This document shows positions 8,219-17,679 of a DNA stretch of 64,000 nucleotides, one piece after another. The position numbers and the translations under genes were made by a program. A model generated the notes under the pieces. The model was not told the origin of the DNA. It saw only the letters and a program-made list of their open reading frames with translations, and ran no database searches. Numbering within the stretch: position 1 is the first letter of the stretch; every line of letters starts with the position of its first letter. Source of the stretch: Legionella gresilensis (lineage in GTDB: Bacteria > Pseudomonadota > Gammaproteobacteria > Legionellales > Legionellaceae); assembly GCF_900639865.1 (NCBI RefSeq), contig NZ_CAAAHX010000010.1:1-64000 (forward strand), written 5' to 3'.

Positions 8219-9367
8219 TTAACTACCTTTTTGTTGTAGCACGACACCTAAGCTCCAATCTGCACTTTGATCTTTGGGCAAATAATTTAAAGCTTGCTCT
8301 GCTTGAATGCCATAACCATCAACAATTAAAGCGTAATAATAGGCTGGGAAGAGACAATAGCCATATAAATAATCATTATTTGAATATTGCGCACTAAACT
8401 CTGGCCATGCCTGCTGACAAACTAAGGAATTACCTTGATCGAGAAGTTCTTGGCTTGAGAAATGGTTATCGGCAAAATTAAAAGGTGCGCTCTTTGCTAA
8501 CTCTTCTAGTCCACCACCTACATACCAATCCTTAACAGAGCTTAAGCTTAAAATAGGTTGAATGGCTTTATTAACATGATGTACGCTATTCATTAAAGCC
8601 GATACTTCGCTTTCACATTGATAGGCGTCCCCTTGAGCTAGCTCACCGCTTGGTAATTCATAATCTTTTATAAAGCAGCTATTGGTATCTAAAAATTGAT
8701 GAGTGACTTCGGTTTGACCTAAGCCTAAAAAGCTATGTACAAACACTTTAAAATGTTGGCCATATAAATCAATATTCTTAATATCTTTTGTATCAGTAGC
8801 TTGGTCTTGAGCAACGGGGAAAGCAATTTCAACTGATGCGCCCCCCATATCCATATAGCCTGCGGGTTTTGCATCCGCATTGGCCAACTTATTTAATCGA
8901 TAATTCAGAGCAAGCCAACCATATAAGCCTTCATCATTACCACTAATCGTTTTCGCAGCAGCCAATTGCCAATTTGAATTTGATTGAAACCAATTATCAA
9001 CTAATGAATATAACTGTTGCTGTTTTGCTTGCGGAAGAAGACGCATGCCGGCTGTGGCATAAAAATAAACTGGGTAAGCTTGTCCCGGTGTACCAGAAAA
9101 TAAAGTAGTAAGATAGGCATCTACAGTTGCTGCATTAGACTCAATGGTTGCAAAACCTGGTTTAATTTTCTTACTATAGCGCTCAGTAATCTTTATAGGT
9201 GAATTAGTCGGGTCTAAATCATAAGAATAAAGATGTAGACGTGAACCCGTACTCCCTGCATCAATAACAATGACACATTTTTGTTGCTCACAGCCACTGG
9301 GTGAAACGGCAAAAAGTGCTGAAGTATAAAGAAGACTTGATAAACAAAGAGTTACAGATAAACGCAT
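8219..9367 (-). CDS. Secreted ecto-NTP diphosphohydrolase (apyrase, GDA1/CD39 family)
   Basis: This 382-residue protein has an N-terminal signal peptide (MRLSVTLCLSSLLYTSALFA). The apyrase conserved regions are easy to read: ACR1 IDAGSTGSRLHLY (about 32-47), ACR2 YATAGMRLL (about 102), ACR3 GNDEGLYGW with the catalytic Glu (about 144) and ACR4 YMDMGGASVEI (about 170). The family removes phosphates from extracellular NTPs and NDPs. Legionella secretes such enzymes and in L. pneumophila one contributes to intracellular growth. I chose ATG 9367, behind AGGTG, because it places the signal peptide at the N-terminus; an in-frame ATG 16 codons upstream (9415) would bury it. It may share a transcript with doxX downstream. 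Confidence 0.92.
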   Translation of the reverse strand: MRLSVTLCLSSLLYTSALFAVSPSGCEQQKCVIVIDAGSTGSRLHLYSYDLDPTNSPIKITERYSKKIKPGFATIESNAATVDAYLTTLFSGTPGQAYPVYFYATAGMRLLPQAKQQQLYSLVDNWFQSNSNWQLAAAKTISGNDEGLYGWLALNYRLNKLANADAKPAGYMDMGGASVEIAFPVAQDQATDTKDIKNIDLYGQHFKVFVHSFLGLGQTEVTHQFLDTNSCFIKDYELPSGELAQGDAYQCESEVSALMNSVHHVNKAIQPILSLSSVKDWYVGGGLEELAKSAPFNFADNHFSSQELLDQGNSLVCQQAWPEFSAQYSNNDYLYGYCLFPAYYYALIVDGYGIQAEQALNYLPKDQSADWSLGVVLQQKGS

Positions 9368-9445
9368 TGATAAGGCACCTAAATCTTTAGTGCGCGCATA
9401 GTACACAATGATCATTTTAATGTCAATAAAAAATTGGCCGATTAA

Positions 9446-11662
9446 CTAATTTAAATGACAAGTTTGCTTATAGCATTTGGTCGTAATTCCTTGTTTTTGA
9501 AGATTAAAAACGATTGAAATCATACCATAGTCGATGGTATTTAAAATGGTACTTTTATATTGAGCTAAGGTGTTGAGGGTTTGTTGATGTGGAAAGTGAT
9601 AGCGATTATCAAATCCTGCTGAAATAAGCGCAAGCTTGGGCGCTACTAGTTTAATAAACTTTTGTGATGAGGAGGTTTTACTCCCATGATGGGCTACAAC
9701 TAAAACATCCGAAGGTAATTGCTCTGCAAAATGCCTGATTAAATAATCTTCTGCTGCAACTTCAATATCGCCAGTCAATAAAGCACTACCTACCGGTGTA
9801 GTTATTTTCAATACACAAGAAGAATTATTTTTACTATGGTCTGTTAAATGAATAGGTAAGAAGCTAAAGCTAATTCCATCCCACTGCCAGGCTGGGTAAT
9901 CATGGCAATTCTCGCCCCCTTGATAAAATTTAGGATTATCAACAAGTAAATCAACTTGGCCATATTTTTCTTCCAAACTAGGTAGACCGCCCCGATGATC
10001 TAAGTCAGGATGACTGATAATAACTTTATCAATTTTCTTGATACCATGTTTATTAAGGTAAGGTATAATCGCCATTTGGCCCATATCACCACCTTTATAA
10101 AATTTCATGCCTGTATCATATAAAAGTACATGCCTAGCCGTACGGACTACAATAGCCAATCCCTGCCCTACATCTAATACATCGAGTCGAGCTTGATTAA
10201 AATTAACTTCCGGGTACTTAGGTAATAATCCTGCGCATAATAAAATTCCTGCACCAATCCGTAGTTTATTTAAGGGCAGCAAAAAGATAATGACAATAGA
10301 AATAACTAAAGCAAGCAAGGTGTAGAACTCAGGTAAAGCGAAATTTAAATTGAGAAAGGTTAATTTATCTACCCATTTTAAGAAAATCAGTAGACCTTTA
10401 ATTAAAGAATCCACAGGCCATAAAACCCAAGGCTCAGTAACCCAAAGGCTTACCATTAAACTTAATAAGGATAATGGTACAATAAGGTAACCAACCACAG
10501 GAATTGCAATCAAATTAGCTAATAACCCATTGATAGAGCCGTACGAAAACCAAAATAAAGTAAAGGGTAACAAACCAATTAAGCAAGCAACTTGCAGAGC
10601 AACGATTTGCTTAAATCCACGATAGTTAATACGTTGGCTAGCAATAATTAGAATAGCCACGGCAATAAAAGATAGGTAAAAACCAGGCAGTAAAACGGCA
10701 TGGGGCTCAATAATTAAAATAATTAATAGTGCAAAACGCCAGGCTTGCCAGCTTGAATAATAGCGCTTAGAAAAATAGCGTAACATTAACACTGCACAAG
10801 CCGTTATTGCTCTTTGAGCAGGAATGCCTAAACCTGATAATAGCGCATAACTGAAAGCCATTATTAAACCGCCTAAACTTGCAGGTTGCATAGCAGGTCG
10901 ATATAGAGATAAATAGCCAACTTGACGCCAGAGCCAGTAGATTAAGTTATAAAAAAGAGTGGCAACTAAATAAATATGTGCACCCGAAATAACCATCAAA
11001 TGCGCGGTACCGGTGTGACGAAATAAGTCCCATTGGGTTTTATCAATATGATTTGTCAAACCTAAAGTTAAAGCTTCTATAATGCCTAAAGATACGCTTT
11101 CTGGTAAAAGAATAGCTAATTTACTGGCAAGATATTCACGAAAGGTAGACACATAATTTAAATTATCTTCTTGCAATAATTGTTGCTGACTTGGCTTTAA
11201 ATACCCTACCCAATGAATATGTTCTGCTAATAGACGCTCCCGAAAACGAAAATGGCCTGGATTACCTAAGTTTTCAGGCTGTTTTAATTTAACTCGCAAT
11301 TGCCATAATTGACCAATTTTAAACGTTGGACAATGATTGAAGCACGTTAATAAAATGGTTGTTTTAACAGGGTTACCATTTAATTGTTGTACACGAAATT
11401 GAAATTGGGTTTTTGATTCAGTAACAGTTGGAATAGAAATAACTTTTCCCACTAAAGAAGCTTTTTCAATAACTTTAGCAGCGGGCATGCCCCTATCAAC
11501 TAGCCACCAATGGTGAGTTAGGCTCCAAAAAATGCCTAAAAAAAACCAATAAATAATACGTCCAGGGGCTTGCAATAAGAAGGCTATTAAAAGAAATAAA
11601 ACAGAGTAGCCGGACTTTAAATAAATTAAAGCCACTCCAGCCAAAAAGCAGAGAATTTCCAT
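9446..11662 (-). CDS. comEC: ComEC/Rec2 DNA-uptake channel
   Basis: This 738-residue inner-membrane protein moves one strand of incoming DNA into the cytoplasm during natural transformation. It has two N-terminal hydrophobic segments, an OB-like periplasmic stretch (about 55-150), the multi-helix competence core with LMVISGAHIYLVATLFYNL (about 225-245) and several further helices to about 470. A C-terminal metallo-beta-lactamase-like domain shows VLDVGQGLAIVV (about 493), SHPDLDHRGG (about 549), LLTGDIE and VVAHHGSKTSSS (about 654). Length and order are typical of a complete ComEC. The gene stands alone, 78 bases upstream of the apyrase start. Confidence 0.95.
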   Translation of the reverse strand: MEILCFLAGVALIYLKSGYSVLFLLIAFLLQAPGRIIYWFFLGIFWSLTHHWWLVDRGMPAAKVIEKASLVGKVISIPTVTESKTQFQFRVQQLNGNPVKTTILLTCFNHCPTFKIGQLWQLRVKLKQPENLGNPGHFRFRERLLAEHIHWVGYLKPSQQQLLQEDNLNYVSTFREYLASKLAILLPESVSLGIIEALTLGLTNHIDKTQWDLFRHTGTAHLMVISGAHIYLVATLFYNLIYWLWRQVGYLSLYRPAMQPASLGGLIMAFSYALLSGLGIPAQRAITACAVLMLRYFSKRYYSSWQAWRFALLIILIIEPHAVLLPGFYLSFIAVAILIIASQRINYRGFKQIVALQVACLIGLLPFTLFWFSYGSINGLLANLIAIPVVGYLIVPLSLLSLMVSLWVTEPWVLWPVDSLIKGLLIFLKWVDKLTFLNLNFALPEFYTLLALVISIVIIFLLPLNKLRIGAGILLCAGLLPKYPEVNFNQARLDVLDVGQGLAIVVRTARHVLLYDTGMKFYKGGDMGQMAIIPYLNKHGIKKIDKVIISHPDLDHRGGLPSLEEKYGQVDLLVDNPKFYQGGENCHDYPAWQWDGISFSFLPIHLTDHSKNNSSCVLKITTPVGSALLTGDIEVAAEDYLIRHFAEQLPSDVLVVAHHGSKTSSSQKFIKLVAPKLALISAGFDNRYHFPHQQTLNTLAQYKSTILNTIDYGMISIVFNLQKQGITTKCYKQTCHLN

Positions 11663-11898
11663 AATTATTTTATTGGACTTGCAAGTGGATTAATTTAGAA
11701 TAAATTTATATATTAATCAATTAATTAATTATCTTTTCCTTGAATAACCATTTATTTTAGACTTTATTAAAAACACTCTTATTTACTTAAAGTATGACAA
11801 ATTTTACAATTTTTTTACAAAATGTACTAATATATTTAATATTATCTTAAGTTAATAATCTTATAGTAGGAAGAAAGTTGTAACATCATAGGTTTATT

Positions 11899-13119
11899 AT
11901 GCAAACTTTAACAGAATATGAAAGTGCAGTCAGCAAAGACTGGCGAAACTTAAGGGCTGTTCCTTTTCACTTAACTTTTTCACTTTCAATGCAAGATCGA
12001 TATAGGCTTTTAGAAAAGGCTATTGAACAATCACCTGAGGCGTTAGAATTGTTTCCGCGTCCAGTAGATAGTAATAATATCTCTAACGAGCACTTAGCAG
12101 TCTATTTAAAAGCACTTAATCATCCCCACTTTACTGTAGCGAACTTACGGCTTTTACCACTGCCTAATCTTACTACAGCTGGAAGTTTAAGCGAAAACCA
12201 ATTAAAATTATTGGAAAAAGCAGCGACTATCAATCACTTAGCTATTTTAGGTCCTCTTAGTCAGATTTCACCCTTAAATCAACCAACTTTATATGGGGAT
12301 TACCTGCAACTCCTTGAGCGATTAATTGTGAACGATCATCCTAACCTTAGAGAAAAGATAGGCGCACATTTCCCACATCAAGGTTCAGAATTTTCTCCAA
12401 GGGAGATAGCAATTTATATTGCTTTTGCTCAGAAATATCCTGAGGGAATAAGAAATGTTCGTAATGAGGCTATTAAAAATTTAATGATTGAACACTTAGG
12501 TGTAAAACATTTTATTCAATCAGATCTTACTTTAATCTCTGCAATGCCGGCTAAATATATAAAAGAGGCAAAGGAAGTAGTCAGACAAAGCCTTGCGGGT
12601 AAGAGTCAGATTATCATTACACCACCTCCCCCAAACAGCGATGAGCTTAAAGCAGTTTATAACGCTTATTCCAATCAAAACCATCCAGGCCAATGTGTTA
12701 GACTAACTTCTTCTCACTTGGAAGTTGTTAAAGATATTCTAGCTGAAGCTGGTAGGGTAAATGAAAATAAACCTACCTTAGTCTTTATGGGCCCGACACT
12801 AGGGGACTCTACAAGAATTGCTGATTATGATGCAAATCAAATTGCAGAGTGCGTGAAAGCACAGGGAAAAGTCCAACGAGTAGTATTAATGGGCTATAAT
12901 ACAGCAGGTGTTACTGGTTCTGTCGAGGATAAAAAAGGCCTTTTAGCACAAGTAGCAGGCGCATTTAAGGAAGCCGGAATCCAAGGCGTCAATGTTAGCG
13001 CTTTTAAAGGTGAAGGCTATTATAGTTTTGCACACTCATCCTATGCCCTATTCTCGTCTAATCAAGCTCAGCCCAGTATAGTAGGGCAAGTATCTGAAAT
13101 TAAATACACTTCTCCTTAA
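11899..13119 (+). CDS. Unrecognised 406-residue protein, effector-like
   Basis: I do not recognise this protein. It has no signal peptide or membrane helix. The N-terminal 225 residues are helical. A proline-rich linker (ITPPPPNSDE, about 235-245) leads to an alpha/beta C-terminal domain: LVFMGPTLGDSTRIADYDANQIAECV, then VQRVVLMGYNTAGV and a final strand GVNVSAFKGEGYY. Strands ending in MGP and MGYNTAG recall caspase-like or Rossmann-like folds, but no His/Cys dyad could be assigned. A solitary gene with a long AT-rich upstream region fits many Legionella effector genes; that is inference from context. Confidence 0.6.
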   Translation: MQTLTEYESAVSKDWRNLRAVPFHLTFSLSMQDRYRLLEKAIEQSPEALELFPRPVDSNNISNEHLAVYLKALNHPHFTVANLRLLPLPNLTTAGSLSENQLKLLEKAATINHLAILGPLSQISPLNQPTLYGDYLQLLERLIVNDHPNLREKIGAHFPHQGSEFSPREIAIYIAFAQKYPEGIRNVRNEAIKNLMIEHLGVKHFIQSDLTLISAMPAKYIKEAKEVVRQSLAGKSQIIITPPPPNSDELKAVYNAYSNQNHPGQCVRLTSSHLEVVKDILAEAGRVNENKPTLVFMGPTLGDSTRIADYDANQIAECVKAQGKVQRVVLMGYNTAGVTGSVEDKKGLLAQVAGAFKEAGIQGVNVSAFKGEGYYSFAHSSYALFSSNQAQPSIVGQVSEIKYTSP

Positions 13120-13125
13120 ACCTTT

Positions 13126-13157
13126 AAGTAGGGATATGGCCAGCCTTATCCCTACTT
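13126..13157 (+). terminator. Hairpin terminator after the 406-residue protein gene
   Basis: AAGTAGGGAT pairs with ATCCCTACTT around a 12-base loop, seven bases after the stop codon. The following sequence is AT-rich without a long T-run. Confidence 0.55.
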
Positions 13158-13361
13158 ATCATTAATAAATTACTTTCTAAATAATGCCATAGCAAGAAAG
13201 CTAACCTGTTTAAATCTTTCCTTTAATTTCCGAAATTGGATAAAGAAATAATTTAGCTAAATTTAGTGAGCTAATTTCATAAATTTATTCCAAATTTATA
13301 TAAAAGCTAGAAAAATCTATTGGTATATCATACGATAAATTATTTAGTTAAAGGATTAGCT

Positions 13362-14486
13362 ATGATTATTGCTGCTTTAAATGAAAGCTCAGCAGACTCT
13401 CGGGTTGCTATTACTCCATCTATTGTTAAGCACTACACCAAATTAGGTTTTAAAGTTTATTGCGAAAAAAATGCAGGCCTTGCCTCTGGTTTTAGTGATA
13501 AAGCTTATGAAGAAGTTGAAGCAAGTATCAGTGATAATCGAGAAGAGTTACTAAATAATACGAATGTATTAACCTTCGTTAACTCTCCAGATCCTACTGT
13601 ACTAACAAATCTACCTGATAAAGCGCTTATTATTGCGCCTGTTGATAATGAGCCTGAAAGTGAGCTGATTAACTGGTGTTGTAAACATAGAGTAAGCCTT
13701 TTTTCGATGAATTTAATTCCACGAATTAGCCGCGCTCAAGCTATGGATAGTTTATCTTCGCAAGCTAATTTAGCCGGGTACCGTGCCGTATTAGAAGGTA
13801 TTAATCATTTTAACCGTGCAATTCCTATGATGATGACTGCTGCTGGCATGATTAAACCAGCTAAAATTTTAATACTTGGTGCTGGCGTTGCTGGTTTACA
13901 AGCGATTGCTACTGCTAAACGTTTAGGTGCGGTCGTTTATGCTTTTGATGTACGCCGAGCGGCTAAAGAACAAGTAGAAAGTTTAGGTGCTGAATTTATT
14001 GAAGTTGAAGATGGCGCTGATCTTGAAGCAGCAGGTGGCTATGCCAATGAAATGAGTGAAAGCTATAAGGCGCGTCAAGCAGCACTTATTCATAAGTATG
14101 CTAAATTAGCTGATATTGTTGTTACCACAGCACTTATCCCAGGTCGACCTGCACCAGTATTAATTAGGCGAGACACCGTTGAGGAAATGAAGGAAGGTTC
14201 AGTCATTGTCGACTTAGCCACTTCACGTGGCGGCAATTGTGAGTTAAGTGAAAAAGATAAAATAATTAAACACAGCGATACTACTATCATTGGTTACAGC
14301 AATTTTGCAGGTTTAATACCTGCAACTGCCAGTGAGCTTTATGCTAATAATGTCTTAAATTTAATACGTTTAATTACAGTTGCACCAACATCATTGTGCT
14401 TCCATGTAGAAGATGAAATTATTCAGCAAGCGCTGCTTTGTCATGAAGGTTCCTACATGCCATTTCAAAAAGCAAAGGAGGTTTAG
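13362..14486 (+). CDS. pntAA: NAD(P) transhydrogenase subunit alpha, part 1
   Basis: This is the soluble NAD(H)-binding domain I (374 residues) of the proton-pumping transhydrogenase that makes NADPH from NADH. Key features are SRVAITP near the N-terminus, the Rossmann loop ILGAGVAGLQAIATAKRLGA (about 170-190), the mobile-loop region after EVEDGADLEAAGGYANEMSE and the segment TTALIPGRPAPVLI. The start is ATG 13362 with AAGGA upstream; an earlier in-frame start at 13320 lacks a ribosome site. Alpha is split in two here, as in Rhodospirillum. The stop is one base before the pntAB start. Confidence 0.95.
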   Translation: MIIAALNESSADSRVAITPSIVKHYTKLGFKVYCEKNAGLASGFSDKAYEEVEASISDNREELLNNTNVLTFVNSPDPTVLTNLPDKALIIAPVDNEPESELINWCCKHRVSLFSMNLIPRISRAQAMDSLSSQANLAGYRAVLEGINHFNRAIPMMMTAAGMIKPAKILILGAGVAGLQAIATAKRLGAVVYAFDVRRAAKEQVESLGAEFIEVEDGADLEAAGGYANEMSESYKARQAALIHKYAKLADIVVTTALIPGRPAPVLIRRDTVEEMKEGSVIVDLATSRGGNCELSEKDKIIKHSDTTIIGYSNFAGLIPATASELYANNVLNLIRLITVAPTSLCFHVEDEIIQQALLCHEGSYMPFQKAKEV

Positions 14487-14487
14487 C

Positions 14488-14784
14488 ATGTTACATCACA
14501 CTGTTACTGCAAATGACTATATTGCCATTTTAACTATTTTTGTATTGGCTTGCTTTGTTGGGTATTACGTCATATGGAAAGTAACACCTGCCTTACATAC
14601 ACCTCTCATGTCAGTGACTAATGCCATTTCAAGTATCATTATTTTAGGTGCTTTGATTGCTGCAGGTAATAAATTATTAGGAACGATCACAGTTTTAGGT
14701 GGATTTGCAATTTTTATTACTGCAATAAATATCTTCGGCGGCTTTGTTGTTACGCAACGGATGCTAAGAATGTATAAAAAATAA
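14488..14784 (+). CDS. pntAB: NAD(P) transhydrogenase subunit alpha, part 2
   Basis: This 98-residue membrane protein forms part of the transhydrogenase proton channel. It has three to four hydrophobic helices: [20 protein letters not shown], then [20 protein letters not shown] (the conserved [10 protein letters not shown] signature) and [21 protein letters not shown]. The start ATG follows AAGGAGG, which lies inside the end of pntAA, so the two are translationally linked. pntB starts two bases after the stop. Confidence 0.94.
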   Translation: MLHHTVTANDYIAILTIFVLACFVGYYVIWKVTPALHTPLMSVTNAISSIIILGALIAAGNKLLGTITVLGGFAIFITAINIFGGFVVTQRMLRMYKK

Positions 14785-14786
14785 TA

Positions 14787-16196
14787 ATGGATACTACCAT
14801 GACTTCATTAATTTCATTTCTCTATTTAATTGCCGCTGTCTTTTTTATTTTAGCTCTTAAAGGGTTAGCCAGTCCTGTTACAGCAAGAGGAGGAAACTTA
14901 CTCGGTATCCTTGGTATGATTATCGCTGTTGTTGCAACCTTGCTGATGCCAACGGTTAATCATCATCTAATTTTAATAAGTCTTATTATTGCTGGTGGTA
15001 TTGTAGGAACTATTATTGCCCTTAAAATTAATATGACTGCGATTCCGCAATTAGTTGCCGCTTTTCATTCTTTAGTAGGCTTAGCGGCAGTTTTGGTGGC
15101 CTTTTGTGCTTTTCTTTCTCCTGCTTCTTTTAATATTGGCGTACCTGGTGATATTGAATTTAAAAGTTTAATCGAAATGAGCTTAGGTTTAATTATTGGA
15201 GCGATCACTTTTTCAGGTTCAGTCATCGCTTTTTTAAAACTACAAGGAATTATGTCCGGTCAACCTATTCGTTTTAAGGGACATGTTTGGATTAATTTAA
15301 TTATTGGTCTTGTTATTTTAGCGCTTTTGGTTGCCTTTGTTATGCAACAGACAATAAGTATTTTCGCAAGTCTGACTTTTTTAGCTTTTTTAATTGGTAT
15401 TTTATTAATTATACCTATTGGGGGCGCAGACATGCCCGTTGTCATTTCTATGCTTAATTCTTACTCAGGTTGGGCTGCTGCTGGTATTGGTTTTACTTTA
15501 AGTAATAATCTTTTAGTTATTACCGGTGCTTTAGTTGGTGCCAGTGGTGCCATCTTAAGCTACATTATGTGTGTTAGCATGAATCGCTCAATAATTAATG
15601 TTATTTTTGGTGGCTTACAAGGAGCCTCAGATGACAATAATGCTGCTATTCAACGTGATAATCAGTCTGTTCGGCAAGCAAATGGTGAAGATGCTGCCTT
15701 CTTATTAAGTAATGCTCAAGATGTTATTATTGTTCCAGGCTATGGGATGGCCGTTGCTCATGCCCAGCATGCGGTTAAAGAGTTGATGGATGCGTTAGAA
15801 AAACGCTCTATTCGTGTACGTTTTGCTATTCACCCCGTTGCAGGTCGCATGCCCGGCCATATGAATGTTTTATTAGCTGAGGCTAATATTCCCTATGATC
15901 GTGTTTTTGAGCAAAGTGAAATCAATTCTGATTTTGCTACTTGTGACGTTGCTTTTGTAATTGGCGCGAATGATATTACCAATCCAGCCGCAAAAACCAA
16001 TTCAAGCTCACCTATTTATGGTATGCCCATTTTAGAAGTTGAAAAGGCTAAAACTGTTTTATTTGTTAAACGAAGTCTTGCCGCTGGTTATGCAGGTGTT
16101 GAAAACGAATTATTTTATAGAGATAACACGTATATGCTCTTTGGTGATGCCAAGGCAATGACAGAATCCATCGTTAAAGCGCTAGCGAATTTATAA
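14787..16196 (+). CDS. pntB: NAD(P) transhydrogenase subunit beta
   Basis: The protein has 469 residues. The N-terminal two thirds hold about nine membrane helices completing the proton channel (including [18 protein letters not shown] and [20 protein letters not shown]). The C-terminal domain III binds NADP(H): [21 protein letters not shown], then [21 protein letters not shown] and [13 protein letters not shown]. All are textbook PntB motifs and the length is normal. The start is ATG 14787 or ATG 14799; neither has a strong ribosome site and the difference is four residues. It is the last gene of the pnt operon. Confidence 0.95.
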   Translation: MDTTMTSLISFLYLIAAVFFILALKGLASPVTARGGNLLGILGMIIAVVATLLMPTVNHHLILISLIIAGGIVGTIIALKINMTAIPQLVAAFHSLVGLAAVLVAFCAFLSPASFNIGVPGDIEFKSLIEMSLGLIIGAITFSGSVIAFLKLQGIMSGQPIRFKGHVWINLIIGLVILALLVAFVMQQTISIFASLTFLAFLIGILLIIPIGGADMPVVISMLNSYSGWAAAGIGFTLSNNLLVITGALVGASGAILSYIMCVSMNRSIINVIFGGLQGASDDNNAAIQRDNQSVRQANGEDAAFLLSNAQDVIIVPGYGMAVAHAQHAVKELMDALEKRSIRVRFAIHPVAGRMPGHMNVLLAEANIPYDRVFEQSEINSDFATCDVAFVIGANDITNPAAKTNSSSPIYGMPILEVEKAKTVLFVKRSLAAGYAGVENELFYRDNTYMLFGDAKAMTESIVKALANL

Positions 16197-16258
16197 ATGT
16201 TTTAACTAAAGATACATACTAATTACTTAATGGCACAATTGCTATAGATAAAAATTAA

Positions 16259-16283
16259 GGGTATCTTAGTACCCGTTTTTTAC
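16259..16283 (+). terminator. Terminator of the pnt operon
   Basis: GGGTA-TCTTAG-TACCC followed by GTTTTTTAC forms a short hairpin with a good T-run about 60 bases after pntB. It lies just ahead of the start at 16299, so it could also attenuate that gene. Confidence 0.6.
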
Positions 16284-16298
16284 ACTAAGGATTTACTA

Positions 16299-16679
16299 AT
16301 GCGAAAAATTGCTTTAAGTTTTTTATGTGCTGGTGCTTTAATAAGCAGTACAACCATGGCTATGACTCATAGCTTAAGCCCACAGACAAGTATAGACTAT
16401 GAACTTCCAGCCAACTCTCCAGAAGTTTTTACTAATTTTACTATTTTTAAAATTCATGCAGTTTGTAAAGTTCAGACGCAAGATGAAAGTAATATTATGC
16501 ATGTTAAAGGATTAAATCGCTCCGGCCAGGTTAATGGTAGAGTGATTAAAGCCGGCGATGAATTAGATATCATTATCCATAATGGTGATGTTTTTGATCT
16601 AGTTGCTGAAGCTGCAGCACAGGTCGAGTTAACAAATAAAGGGCCTCACTCTATTAAGACTAAATGTCAAATATCTTAA
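16299..16679 (+). CDS. Small secreted protein of unknown function
   Basis: The protein has 126 residues and a clear signal peptide (MRKIALSFLCAGALISSTTMA). The mature part is about 105 residues, mostly beta, with two cysteines (in HAVCKVQ and TKCQIS) that could form a disulfide across the domain. I do not recognise the family. The start ATG has AAGGA upstream. The gene is monocistronic, bounded by the pnt terminator and a strong hairpin after the stop. It probably acts in the periplasm. Confidence 0.75.
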   Translation: MRKIALSFLCAGALISSTTMAMTHSLSPQTSIDYELPANSPEVFTNFTIFKIHAVCKVQTQDESNIMHVKGLNRSGQVNGRVIKAGDELDIIIHNGDVFDLVAEAAAQVELTNKGPHSIKTKCQIS

Positions 16680-16694
16680 ACTTGGCCTAACGTC

Positions 16695-16730
16695 TACTAT
16701 TTCCTCTTAAACTTTTAAGAGGAAATAGTA
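16695..16730. terminator. Strong bidirectional terminator between convergent genes
   Basis: A 16-bp perfect stem (TACTATTTCCTCTTAA / TTAAGAGGAAATAGTA) with loop ACTT lies between the secreted-protein gene (+) and the SDR gene (-). It is followed by AT-rich sequence on the plus side. Confidence 0.75.
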
Positions 16731-16750
16731 AATTTCTATCTTATCTTTTA

Positions 16751-17602
16751 TTAATCAGATTTAATTTCTTTCCTAGAAATTGCGCCAAGCGCGCGATCAA
16801 GCATTTTAGTGGTTAAGAACCGCTTTAAGAAGGCAAGTAAATAGGCAGGTAAAGTGACTAAATATTTGGCTTTAGGTTCAGATGATTCAATCGCGTGAAT
16901 TAATTTTTTGGTCACAGCGTCTGCTTCTTTAGTAAAAAACGATGTTTCCTTTTGTTCTTTATAAGCATTCAACATATAGTCATAATCATTTTTAAAATAA
17001 CTATTTTCCAGATCTATTTTAGTTAATGAAGAATCAACGACATTGTCCCTAAATTTACTTTTTATAGGCCCTGGTTCAATGGTAATGACTTTGATGCCTG
17101 AGGGTGCAAGCTCAAGGCGTAAAGTATCGCTCAAGCCTTCAACTGCATATTTTGAAGCATTATAGGCACCTCGAAAACGCATGCTAACAAGACCCAAAAT
17201 GGAGCTTATATTAATAATTCGACCATAACCTTGTTTACGCATGATAGGTATTACTAAGCGCGTTATATCAAGAAGGCCAAAAACGTTGGTTTCGAACTGT
17301 GATCGTAGGGTCTCACGCGAAACATCTTCAAGCGCCCCAGCTTGTCCATAACCAGCATTATTAATTAAAACATCTAAACGGCCATCTGTCTTAGCTAAAA
17401 CTTCTTGAAACGCTTGTTTAATTGAGGTTGAATCATTTACATCCAATAAAACAGCTTCTAAGCCTTGTGCTAATAAATTTTGTAAATCTTCTGGTTTGCG
17501 ACAAGAAGCAATGACACGATGGCCACGTTTAGCTAAGGCAAGCGCTGCGTCATAACCAATCCCACTTGAACAGCCCGTAATAAGAATAACTTGGGGTTGC
17601 AT
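16751..17602 (-). CDS. Short-chain dehydrogenase/reductase
   Basis: This is a 283-residue classical SDR. It has the cofactor loop TGCSSGIGYDAALAL near residue 10, LLDVN at the second beta-alpha unit, NNAGYGQ (about 87), the catalytic Ser in INISSILG and the YNASK catalytic Tyr/Lys pair (about 150). An Arg after the second strand (SCRKP) points to NADP(H) preference. The C-terminus (FLKRFLTTKMLDRALG) is amphipathic and may touch a membrane or substrate. The substrate is unknown; related proteins include retinol- and steroid-type dehydrogenases. Confidence 0.9.
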   Translation of the reverse strand: MQPQVILITGCSSGIGYDAALALAKRGHRVIASCRKPEDLQNLLAQGLEAVLLDVNDSTSIKQAFQEVLAKTDGRLDVLINNAGYGQAGALEDVSRETLRSQFETNVFGLLDITRLVIPIMRKQGYGRIINISSILGLVSMRFRGAYNASKYAVEGLSDTLRLELAPSGIKVITIEPGPIKSKFRDNVVDSSLTKIDLENSYFKNDYDYMLNAYKEQKETSFFTKEADAVTKKLIHAIESSEPKAKYLVTLPAYLLAFLKRFLTTKMLDRALGAISRKEIKSD

Positions 17603-17647
17603 AAATTAATATTCCTACAAATTTTGTTTCAATTTTGCCAGAAGGCA

Positions 17648-17679
17648 ATAAAAAAAGCTAAGCTTAATAGTCTTTAGCT
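17648..17679 (-). terminator. Terminator after the racemase-like gene
   Basis: On the minus strand AGCTAAAG and CTTAGCT pair (one bulged A) around a 9-base loop and are followed by a T-run. The stem starts inside the stop codon of the upstream gene. Confidence 0.6.
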
